64,000 nucleotides of DNA, taken from assembly GCF_964340395.1 (NCBI RefSeq), contig NC_135557.1, positions 19,107,625 to 19,171,624 on the forward strand, given 5' to 3'. This DNA comes from Glandiceps talaboti (Eukaryota; Hemichordata; Enteropneusta; Spengelidae). This document shows, piece by piece, positions 22,026-33,600 of this stretch (its first letter is position 1; each line of letters opens with the position of its first letter). The translations under genes and the position numbers were made by a program. The notes beneath the pieces are model-generated. The model worked only from the letters and a program-made list of their open reading frames with translations, was not told the origin of the DNA and searched no databases.

Positions 22026-22330
22026 AGACAGAAACACAAACACGCATATATATATACACACACATACACACACATACCTACATACACATACACACATACA
22101 TACATACACACACATACATGCATACATACATACATACATACATACATACATACATACATGCACACATGCATCTATACATGCATGCATACATACATACATA
22201 CATACATACGTACGTACGTACATGCATGCATACGTATGTATGTACGTACGTACGTACGTACACACACACACACGCACACACACACACACATACATACATA
22301 CATACATACACATATGCATATATATATGCA
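22026..22330. repeat. Compound (CA)/(TACA)/(TACG) microsatellite, partly self-complementary
   Basis: A long array of ACAC, ACATAC, GCATAC and TACG units. From ~22195 to 22262 the order TACA-TACG-CATG-CGTA-TGTA-CGTA makes it an imperfect inverted repeat. Short frames of Tyr/Met/Cys or His/Thr repeats across it are artefacts. Confidence 0.95.
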
Positions 22331-22820
22331 CACAAAGAACACTATGATTACCAAATCAGCATTAGTCCATCTACACTCTTTTCACATAGGCAATTAGTTA
22401 AATCATTCCAATTGTAATTTATATGTTAAATAAAACCAATTCTTAGGAACTAAAATCAAAACACTAGTACATCTTCTTAACATTTGTCTAAGTTTGTTAA
22501 ATCTCTGGTTAATTTAATTACCATGCAATTAAGTTAGAATCATTAGTGTACCAGTACACTTGATCTAAAACAAAACTCTCTTCCAAGACCCAATTTCCTT
22601 TCAAGCACTGATACAAGTTTTGTGGAACCAGAAAGATGGAAATCGGGTTAAACTGGTAAAGTTGCCCGGACAGTTGTGTTTGAAATCCCACTAAAATGAT
22701 TAGGGAAGCCTCTGACAGCACTAAACAAAAACACTATAATAATCACTGCAAGACCATAGGCTTACAGACACTAGAAGAAAATAAATACCATATTCATTTT
22801 TCTCTAGTTTTACTATTCAG

Positions 22821-23145
22821 ATCATGATGGTCTATTGGTTAGAGTGACTGGATTGGAATCTCCAGGTTACAGGTTTGAGCCTCATCACTGCTGTTTGCAC
22901 TTCAATGGCTAAAGCATTGGGTATTAAGGTTTAAACCAAAGCTTGTACCCAAGTAAACGCAGCTGTATAATTAGGGACCTGGTGCGATTGATGTTGCACT
23001 GTGACTGCTTTAATCCTAAGGGTTTACAGTTGCTGCAATGGACTGTATACACCCCAGGGAGTTGTAGTTTAAAGGGTCTTTGTGCCACTAGAGTAATTAT
23101 TGTAAAACATTTCAAGCCGTGTCGGAAAGCGCTACAGAAATTCTG
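22821..23145 (+). mobile_element. tRNA-derived SINE (plus strand)
   Basis: The 5' part resembles a Pol III promoter: 'CTATTGGTTAGAGTG' as an A-box region and GGTTTGAGCC (22872-22881) as B box. The body includes 'CAGCTGTATAATTAGGGACC', and the tail ends with 'GTAATTATTGTAAAA' and a GCGCTA-like motif. Related copies: 33001-33545, 53724-54031, 63735-64000. Confidence 0.8.
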
Positions 23146-24537
23146 ACATTCTCATTTATCAACATTAGATCTGAAATGATCTATAAATAGGAAATATGAA
23201 TAAATTAATTTCTAGTACTGTGCAATGCTTACAACACCACTACTAATATTTTTTTTTTTTAGATTTTCTAACTACTCAATCTTCAATAATTAAATTAATT
23301 TTAAACAATTGGCAAAAACAGGATTTTTTTTCATAAATGAAGTCTCGCATTCCAAAACTCTTATTTCTTTACATCATGTGCTTTGATCATCAGAACACTG
23401 TTCCGAGTTTTATAACTTTAAGATTAATATTTTTGAGACATACCCCAATATGTTCTGATGTTTGGAAATGTCATCTAGTTTTTTATGCTTATATATTTCT
23501 GTCCATTTATGACAAAAACGTAATAAGATCTAACTAGTCATGTTTTGTAATATGACAACCCACATAATGTGAGTGCAAGTGTGGCATATATTTGGAGTAT
23601 TTGCATTGAGTGATTGCAGTGATCTCTGTGGTTCTACTCTTCTACAAAATCAAAATACAGCACAAAAACACTGCAAACCATGAGAACAAATACAACGGAA
23701 TATTCACACCATCACTCATACATCATGAGTTTCCGTGATTAGTACACGTCATTTATACCCTGGACAGCATATTTCGCATAAGTACATCGCTTCCGTTTGC
23801 ATGATTTGTTGTTATATGGACCGATTGGGCACTCATGTTTTCAGTATTGCAATACAGTGCAAATACCACTTGTATGCATGTGCACTGATGCGAGTAATCA
23901 CTGTAACATATGTACTGATATTACTGAATTAAAGTCGTGTCATAGGATTTGAACTATCAATTTACATAAAAAATTAACTTCCGGGATTAACATGTGATAT
24001 GAAAATTTGGTAGTTATGTACCATACTTCACATCTCCACATCATGAAAATAATGGATACTAATTAATGTTTACCTGATTTCAAAATCTGTGTGCCTGAAG
24101 GGCTCTGAGCAAACTAGTGATAGCAATGTTGCATTGGATAAAGCCAAACACATTAACCTGCCCCTTCATTTTAATATCACAATCTCTTGAGTTGCTTCCT
24201 TTCATTTAGTTCAAGTTTAAAACTGTTGTGATAACCAACATAAATATTTTACCAAGTTCCAAGTCTTGGAAAATGAAACATATCACATAAAAGTACTTTC
24301 TTTGTCCAATACAACATTTGAAATCTGTTGATCTCAGGTATTTCACCTAACATATGGCTCGTTGTCAATTCTGCATTTAAGGTCCAATGAACAAATTTCC
24401 AAAACATCATATATATTATACTAAGCCTTAGAAAGCAATCAACCATTACCGTGAGAACTCAAATCTAAGAATTACTGATGTACTATGACTTTACAGACTG
24501 GTGAATTCACGGTGGATGTTAGACAAGATAAAATATA

Positions 24538-24797
24538 TTGGTTTCATTCACTTTCACATATCAGTACAAAGCTAACATCGATCCAAACTCAAGCAGAAGT
24601 GATGACATACAGGCCTTGCCAGGTAACTGTCAATTACTGTGTTGTGAAATGTCTGTTGTTATCAGAACTGTTTAACAATACAACGAGTTGGATATACATT
24701 TACATGAAATTCACTAGCAAGGTCTGTACGTCACTTCTGCCGAACTGCAGATTGAGGCCAACTGAGTACTGAGACATGGAAGTGAACGAAACCAATG
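24538..24797. mobile_element. MITE-like element, family E copy 1
   Basis: ~260 bp with terminal inverted repeats TTGGTTTCATTCACTTT and GTGAACGAAACCAA. Internal sequence is also partly foldback (CAGGCCTTGCCAG versus CTAGCAAGGTCTG). It matches 28499-28761. Confidence 0.7.
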
Positions 24798-24815
24798 TAT
24801 TTTATTTTATCTACC

Positions 24816-25160
24816 TTAAAGTGACCATTTGGATTAGAATTGGATATTTTTTATTTCTGGATTTTTAATTTATCATACAACTTTACTGTTTTTGTACTTG
24901 CAAAAAGCAATGTAAAATAACATAACCAAGTCTCTTGTAACTCAATAAATTTCAAAAAAAAATGCAAAAGTGTAAAAAGTTTGTAAATGTACATAACAAT
25001 AACAATATTGTACACATTTTTGGCAATTTATTGAGTTACAAACAAGGACATGGTGTATGTTCTTTCACATTGTTTTTTCATGTAGAAAAACATAGTAAAG
25101 TTGTTTTATGAATAAATAAATCCTAAATAAATACCAAATTCTCATCCATATGAACACTTG
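24816..25160. mobile_element. Foldback element, family B copy 1
   Basis: ~345 bp whose two halves are reverse complements: it starts AAAGTGACCATTTGGAT and ends 'CTCATCCATATGAACACTT', with 'TTGAGTTACAAACAAGGACAT' near the middle right. It matches 48394-48765 and 61028-61392, and sits next to a family E element. Confidence 0.75.
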
Positions 25161-25470
25161 AACAGTTGAGTGTCCATCCCCTTAAATGATGGAAAATATA
25201 CCATTAACAAGCAAATGTTTGACATAGCTGAACACCGATGTTTCATAGTAAGGTTGTATTACCATCTGTCGATGAAAATATCGTGTTGAATTAGGAAGCC
25301 TAACATGTCATGTGACGCATGAAATATCACCATAGTGACAGGTAACAAAGATTTTCCACACAAATTTGCTGCCTTTGCCATGTTACAGCAATCATCAACT
25401 TTACGTTGAACATTGCTTTTACCAGTTTCACACATCTAGAATACGAAAATATAAGCAAGTCTGTTTGCTA

Positions 25471-25482
25471 CCACTAGATGGC
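25471..25482 (+). promoter_or_regulatory. CTCF-like core CCACTAGATGGC
   Basis: Exact fit to the conserved CTCF core CCASYAGRKGGC, ~1.6 kb beyond the 3' end of the C2/C1 gene. Binding is inference. Confidence 0.3.
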
Positions 25483-27088
25483 ATTGTTCATTGTCTTTCG
25501 TTGCTTGTTAATGGTATGTCTTTTTTATTAATTCATTACCAGAAAACAAGAAAGTAGCAAAAAAATAGTCCTTTAGATATAGAATAATTAAAGAGTGTTG
25601 TACAGCTCTCTTCACTTCCCAAATAACAAGATGTTAATCTTGTTATTTTAGATCATTTTGGAAAACCTTTTCACGCTGTTACAACTAAACATTGTTCGTT
25701 TCTCATTTCATAATATGAAAGTACAGTGTGCACTTTTCAAATACGCATATCAGACCCAGTTCATAAAATTTTATAGTCCCTATAGGATGAGTGTACAGTT
25801 TCAAGAAGACAAGATTATGAGCATCAGTGAGACTGGCCATAATGTTTTATATTCAGATTAGTATGTACACTCAAGATAGCAGAGAGTGAACTTTTTCACA
25901 GTGAAAGTGTTTAAATGTGTGGTCACTGCAAAGTTGGATGTATGTACATGTATTCATACACAAGTACTCTTCTTCCACTTTAGATTTAGAAACAAACATG
26001 TTTTGAACAAATCACTTGTCCGTCTTCAGTGTCTGACTGCACTTGTATGACATGTCACAGACTTCATGTTCAAATGTCTAATGTTCAAACTTTACCATGA
26101 CAACATGGTCTATTATAATTGCAGTAGTGTGCATACTGGTACAATTTGCGTCACTCACCAAATACAGAACTGAAACTTTTGGAAAGCACAAAGACTGTAT
26201 GCCATCTTTACTGTGGCCAATCTCACTGAAACTGACATCCGATGCAATCACTTGAAAACTGCATTCCTAAGCTAATCTAGGGCACTGTAACTTTATAGAT
26301 ATCTATTATCTTACTACTTACTAAATTAACTTGTGTAAGCAAAAGTATTTTAACTTTCCCCATACAGATATGAACAAGCAATTTGTAGAAATCTTCATAT
26401 TAAGAATGTTTATCTTTATCTACTTCTCAAAATCTAAACTGATAGGAATTTCATGGCTTACACGAATACTGCTTCTTGATTGGACAATCCATCCTTTCCA
26501 CAGCTTGCAAACGTTTACTAGGAATTACCAATGTTTGCAAAAGTAGAATTTCTGCCATCAATGTAGTAATCTAAGTAAATTATGAATATTCATGGACAGG
26601 GTTGGTAACAGTGGTTTTGTTAAACTCATGTTTGCAACCCCATCTGCATGTGTATGGAAAAAGATGACACTGATTACCTTAAAATTAATCTACATTTCAA
26701 ATGTTGCTATCTACCTATTTTAATACTTACATTACACCTCATTTACATTTCATTTATCAATATTAAATGTATTCTAGTATGTTTTACCATGTTCTACATG
26801 TCATACCTGTCTGTTAAACTACGTACTCTTTCTTAATGACAGTAAAAGCTCAGTTTATGCAAATCAGTACTTTATGCTAATTACTTTTAATTTATGCTAA
26901 TTACACATGCACCAGTTAGAATACAGATCTACTCTCTTATCTTAGCGTGAAAGAATGCCATGTTCTTAAGATTCTAATATGACTAATTTCAGACTTATAA
27001 TTTTCCTTGTTCACCTTAAGACTGCTTCACAAGCCTACACTGGTTAAATTACAGTGCCCTAATCACACAGTTCTGATCTAAACAGATG

Positions 27089-27683
27089 TCACTGTACCGA
27101 ACTGGTAGAAGCTAGCTGATAATCATCTAACTCATTTTTAAAAGGATTGAGGTCCTGCTCTATGGGGTAAGAGCCTTCCTTTGTAGGAAAGGTGTCTTCC
27201 CCCGTGGAGTTGGGGTGTTCATTTACAGGGTGGGGGTCTTCGTTAACAAGGAGGGGGTCTTCCCTGTATTCAGAGAGCTTCTCACTATATTCGGGGTACA
27301 AGTGGACAGGGTCCTTATCACCGTTGATGACTTGATTACCCGAGTCATCAAGGGTGCCGAAATAGTGGGTCTCTGCAGTGAAGGTCTGACGTTCAGGAGA
27401 GGATAGATCAGACAAAAGACTTTGTGGAGGGGCAGACTCAACTGTATAAGTGGGGTGAAACTCCATTTCAGAAGCTTCCATCAATGTTGGTTTCTTTTCT
27501 TGGGCTTTACTCTCAGGAATTGCTGGGCTCTCCTCTGATTTGGGCGTTTCTTTAGAATCGGTACTTGGTTCAGATACAACACTATCTTCCTGTTCATACC
27601 TTCGATCTCGACTCCTACTCCGGCTCCGCCCTCGGCCTAAGCTAAAGGAGCGCCTTCTTCTAGGAGGAGGGCTGTACTTGTTT
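27089..27683 (-). CDS. C2/C1 gene last exon: RS-like tail and stop
   Basis: Acceptor TTCTCTCTTAG, phase 2 in. It encodes K-Y-S-P-P-P-R-R-R-R-S-F-S-L-G-R-G-R-S-R-S-R-S-R (split here only by hyphens), then Glu/Pro/Ser-rich sequence with repeated 'P-V-N-E' and 'Y-P-E-Y' type acidic motifs, ending S-S-V-Q and TGA at 27089. No AATAAA was seen close downstream on the minus strand. Confidence 0.85.
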
Positions 27684-30600
27684 CTAAGAGAGAAAAGTCA
27701 TGATGACTTTCAACTGACCTATCAAATTTGAATCTTAAAAGCAAAAATTTACCAGAAATTTTCAAATCATGACAAAATGAACAAGGATTATATAAAATAA
27801 TTTGGACAGCTATTATTGCATCAATAACAGTTAAATCAAGTAATCAGTCATACTCATGTGTTGATTCAAACCTTGACCAATCACATTCAAACAGACTGAT
27901 GGCCAATCATATATAACGCAATCAAACTGGACATAGATAATATTCAAATCTAAGAAATTTGATGACCAATCACATACAAATCAAACAGACTGATGACCAA
28001 TCACATATCACGCAATCAAACCATACATAAATAATATTCCAATTCAGACAATTTGCATCCATTCATATTCAAATTTAACACCCATATGTCCAATCAAATT
28101 GTCATCATCAACTCTGAAGGTCAATAATATTTAAATTACTTGCTTTACCAACAATTATATTCAAATAATATTGAATGCTCATAATATTTAAATTGAGCTA
28201 TACAAAGACCAATCATATTTAAGTCAAACATTACAGCCAATCATATTTAAATATCAGGCACTCTAACTACCAATCAGATTCATACCTTCTTGTCACCTGT
28301 TGTACTTAGACCAATTAGATGACTTGCGCACAGTTAAAGATATCATCTACCACTTTAGTCTATACTAGCTAATCTAAGTTCTAGTCATCATCAATATCAA
28401 CATCACATTCTTTTAACTCCTGTATAGTTAAATGGTAATGATAGCTTCTTAATTCACAAAGTTTAATAAAATCTTGGTTGTTAAATGCGGTACATGATGT
28501 TGGTTTCATTCAGTTTCACTTATCAATACTGAGCTGACATCGAACAGATCTTAGGCGGAAGCGAAGTACAACCCTTGCAAGGCATCTTCTGTTCAATATG
28601 TTGTTGATGTTACTATTGTTACTGTAATTATATAACAAAACAAGCAGTCAACACTACATTTAATGGAAGTTCCCTCACAAGGCCTGTACATCACTTCCAC
28701 CTAACTTCTGATAGATGCCGACTCATTACCAATACACTTAAGTGAAAGTGAATGGCACCAACAACTTATCTCATTTAACATCCAAACATCATGAATCCAC
28801 ACTGTATCCCTTTCCCTTTAAAGCTCTCAACCAAATCAAACTATATACATAGTAAAGTTTGCTGCTGTAGTCTTGATATGAACACTCTAGGTCAATTAAT
28901 GCTCCTTCCAGTAGTAACCAGCTACATACTAACTACATCATGCCACATATGTAAATAAACAGCCGTGGCAGGCTAATGATGCGTTGGCAGTGTTCTGTCT
29001 GTAGATGCTGACAATTTTTATGTCTTCATAAACCAAAGAATTGACAAATGCATCAATAATTATTGTTGATTGTAGAAAGCATCCTATTGAAGTTATGTAT
29101 TTTATGTTGCCCACACATTATTACATGATCAGGCAGTAACATCCACCCCTCAATTAAAGGAGCATGAACTGAATTGATACTTTCTGGGGGGTTTACATTT
29201 TGGTCCTTATTCAAAATGTACTTGCACCTACTCACTGACGCATATACTTAACTATCACTTGCAATTGACTGAACTCAAACTGGTATTAAGATATAACATA
29301 GCCGATCCCATGGCATAATATATTGTACGTATATGAAAAAAATGCTGAGGAATCCCCACTATGCAATCAACTGTTTTAACAAAGCAGAAGACAATTGTAA
29401 TGTCATAGGAGGCACACATAAACATTAGCATTACACTAGAGTACATAGTTTAAGCAAGGTTTTATGTACTAAGTATGTTCATTTGATTATAATGCTTATA
29501 AATGCAGTTTGTGCCACTTTTAATTACTTGGAGATTACATACTTGACAGGGCATGTAAATATCACATTAAGCCAGCAGAGAAAGCATAATTTTGTCATGT
29601 AACAGTTGATGGTTTCAATCAAATTACAGCAAAAATTATGTAGGCTTGGTGTTTCACTCATGTGACATGACATTTAATACACACCCTCAGACAATTTCTA
29701 ATGCAAAAAACAAAACAAAACAATTACATAGGTGCCGTGAACAGTGGGGATGTACAAGTAGTCAAGTTGATATGTTGATTATCAGTTGGAAAATAAACAA
29801 TTGCAGCCATTTAAATCATCAAGTCCATGTGTAATGTTTTCATTAGAAACCTGTTTTTACTGCACTATGAAAGAATAGCAATGCTTATCAGTGTTCAATG
29901 TGATTGGGCAAAGGACCCTGCTTGTGTTTGTTATGTCTCTGTTATTGTTAGTCTAGATTTGAACGATGTCTAGCTCTGTGTCAAAAACGTAATGTCCCAT
30001 GAGTGAAACACCAAACCAACATCATTTTAGCTGTATTAACACAATGGGGTGCAAGCTACAATCAACATTAATGATCAAAGTGCACTTCATCTAACTGTTG
30101 TTGCACTGGTGAAATAACTAACAAAATACATCCTGTCTATTTGAGTGTGAATTCGCCTGCATCCATATTCAACCTAAAACTACAATACTTGCTCTGAATT
30201 TTCATTCCTTAATCATGAGGTCAATAACATGGAAACATCTTCATGCTTCAGAAATACCTTCACATTATCGGAGTAAAGGTAATTGGTGCACAAATTTCCC
30301 TGAATACCGTAGTTCTTGGATTTTACATGGTAGATATTTCGAATTTGTGTTGCACACCTCCATCTGAAATTTTGGGAGGCGAGACTTGTATCTTAGCTGC
30401 ATCTCCTTGTGCTCAGGAGACATAGAAACATCATTTTCACAAACCCTACAAAATGTGACGTCTCTACATTACGAATTGTAAAAATTTAAAGTAGGCTTAG
30501 AAAAAACCTGTTGTACACAAGAGCATGGCATTCTGGGAAAAAATCTAAATTCAGGGGCATAACACCAATAACCTTAGTACAATTTAGGTAAGGACTAAAG

Positions 30601-33600
30601 ATGTGTTTATCTCTTTTAACTATGTTTGCTTCCCAGAATGCCTCACCCCAGTGTACAGCAGGGATCTTCTACATCAGATTTGTCAATTTTTATAACTCTA
30701 TTTTAGAGAAGTTGCATGAAGCCAACACTACTAGTTTAACTACAGCTTTCTTTCTCAAAAAACGTTTTTAGCATCAAATCTGTTTGCCAGGTAGGCCAGC
30801 TGATATAGAAATAGTGAATATAGCTTTTCTGGGTCCCCTATGCATAAAGAAATGCAGCTAAGATAAGCTAAGCTTACCTTTGTCCCCCTTTATGTTGACC
30901 CATCCTAAGGAGAATGCCCAGCAGTGTGCCCTCTGAGACAATTTGACGTGCTCCTGATGCACACACTTTCTAGTGATGCACCAAAATTTGGTGTTCCCCT
31001 ATCTCTTACTACATGGGGTGACTCACAGGAAATGCCAATTTTTATCATTTTGACTCACAACAAAATTTGGCTATCATTTTTAAATACTTAGTTTTCTCAT
31101 TTTGAATCACAACAACAAAATTTGGCTATCATTTTTTAAATACTTACTGATGCCCTGGAATATCGGTTTACACTACATTACATTTTAAATACTTACATTT
31201 CCATTGCACTGACCCTACTGTTTGGGCAATGTGCTTCTGTTCTAAAGTGGCAATGTTTATGGACAATTATTTTACAATCTGTGGAGAGAGAAAATTGAGA
31301 GTAGAAGTTAAGTTTTCATAACCTTGGTGTTATGTTATAAATCGCAACAGCATGTTATAACACTGTAGCCATGGTAACTTATGAAAAACATTTAATTACA
31401 TGCTATTTATATTATCTACTCATTTTTGAACACAATAATAATGATGCGTTTGATTTGAACAAACATTTAAGGATTCCCTTTTCAGGCACAAAATACATTC
31501 TTCCAATTATTTGAAGTCTTAGTGTACATTTGAAGGAGGGACAAACTTTCCAGATCACCCACGTTTCCTCTCTAAATCAAAATAACATTTTGTGACATGC
31601 GTTTAAACAACGTGACATCCTTTTGTTTTCCAACTTGTTTACAGTTAATCTTTTTCCATTATATACTACACAACACTACGATGTTCTATCTTCCTAATAC
31701 CTTTAATCAACTTCTAGCATGTACATGTATATGATGTAGTAAAGTTATAACTTTGCAAACCCTGTTTTGAGACATCTCGCTTTAAAGTTTAAAAACATGC
31801 CACTACGTTATAAGCCATGTTGACTTTCAAATTGTGAAATTGTACCCCTTAGCTTTATACACGTGTTCTAGCTTCTTGACACTCTACTGTATTCTACTGA
31901 TGTCTGCTAAAATCGATAAAGTTGCAATAAAGTTATTATTTATTTTTATTGTAATTTAGTACCCTTTTTTTCAGTACACTATATCTACCAAATGATATTC
32001 TACACACTAACACTTACCACTACATTATTTCTGTTTTCCATATATCTACACATAATATCTGTACATTTCAGTTCTTTTACTTGAAGGCTTACCTCTGTAT
32101 TGGTACATCTATTTTTCCCTAAATATCATGTGTTTTCCATCGAAAGACACTAACTAATAAATTGTTACCCATGTTTTTCTAAACAACTCAGTTTCGCCAT
32201 GTAAAAGAACTAAATTCTATGTATGTAACTTGGTTTTCCTACAAAGACACTAACATCTAAATTGCTACCCTTGTATTTCTGTACATCCCCGGTTTCCATC
32301 TAAGGACACTAACCTCTGCATTGGTACCCCTGTTTTCCCATTCTTCTAGTTAATGTTTTGCCACAAACTTCACATGATATAGTACTGGTAAAGTGGGTTG
32401 CAACAAAGCAGTGATCATTGTAAACATGGAGTTTGGTTCCTCTTACTTCAAATTTGCCAGCCTTTGCTAGTGATGCTGGAATCAAGTAGTGTCTATCGAC
32501 CAAAAAAAATGGGAGGAAATTAAACAGTGTAATTGTTGTTGACAGTAACATACTAAAATAACAATGTCACATTCAGATATTCTTAAATATGTTCATCATT
32601 GGTAAAATATAGTAATAATTGGTTCTTGTATCATAACCACTGATTCTAATTACTGAGGAGCAACATTCAGGTCAACAGACAGGCCACTACATCGCCTAGT
32701 GATAAAGCCAACAAACAGACAGTTTGATAAAACTTGCTGACCCAAGCAAGTCACTTAATCAGTGTGCCCTCTAAGCCAATTTGATGTGCCACTGACACAC
32801 ACAATTTCTAGTGACACATCAAAATTTGGTATTTCCCTATCTCTTACAGGGTACTATGTGGTGACTCACAAGAAAGGCCAGGTTTTATCATTTTGACCCA
32901 CAACAGAATTTGACTATCATTAGAGGGCACACTGCACATAATACTCCTAAGTATCATAACCCTTGGTTGTGATACAAGCAATACTTATTACCATCAATAT
33001 TACAGCTTTTCCAACACTGTGCTCAAAGCAGTTTATCTATCTGGCATAATGGCCTTGTATAACATCAACTCCTTTAGAAGCATGCATTCCCTGCTGTTTC
33101 TGGAAGTGCATTAGGTTTAAAGCATTAACTTGTCAACATCTATCCTACCAGGTACCTAATAGGGAACTTGCAATCAAGACTGAGCATGCTCAGATGCAAA
33201 GGACTATGGGATTATCTGTGGTTATCATAATACATAATCTGGAAGTACCAATAAAATAAACCTCCCACAATGGTCAGGGTGACTATGAAGTGATATGTAG
33301 TTACAAATAATGTAACAATATTGTTTATAATTATACTTGATTAGTATTTATCATCACATTTCCCATGATGGAACATTCAAAATGACGGGTTTACAAGTTC
33401 CGTATTATACAGCTTGGTTGCACAGTCAGGGCTTAAATTTTGCTCAATGACTTCCCCATGCAAACACAAATGGCAGTGGCAAGACCTGAACACACAACCT
33501 GTAGATATGAAGCTGACCACTTTAAAAACTCATCCACCATGACAATTTCTATCTAACCAGGTCCCTAATTGTGTCTGCACTAGAAGACTTCTTTACAGAG

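Larger units (their letters stand above)
18100..27088. other. ~9 kb without a supported gene
   Basis: Short frames here coincide with microsatellites, the SINE or MITEs. Apart from the listed repeats and candidate sites I see nothing that supports a coding or RNA gene. Confidence 0.5.

Noticed and set aside
21996-22417. Long Thr/His/Tyr/Met/Cys repeat frames on both strands
   Set aside because: All are translations of the ACAT/ACAC microsatellite; the same holds for 11681-12066 and 55546-55861.
22821-22890. Functional tRNA gene
   Set aside because: A- and B-box-like sequences are present, but no cloverleaf can be formed and the body continues as a SINE.
27215-27731. Frames opposite or out of frame with the last C2/C1 exon
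   Set aside because: Shadows of the well-supported minus-strand exon.
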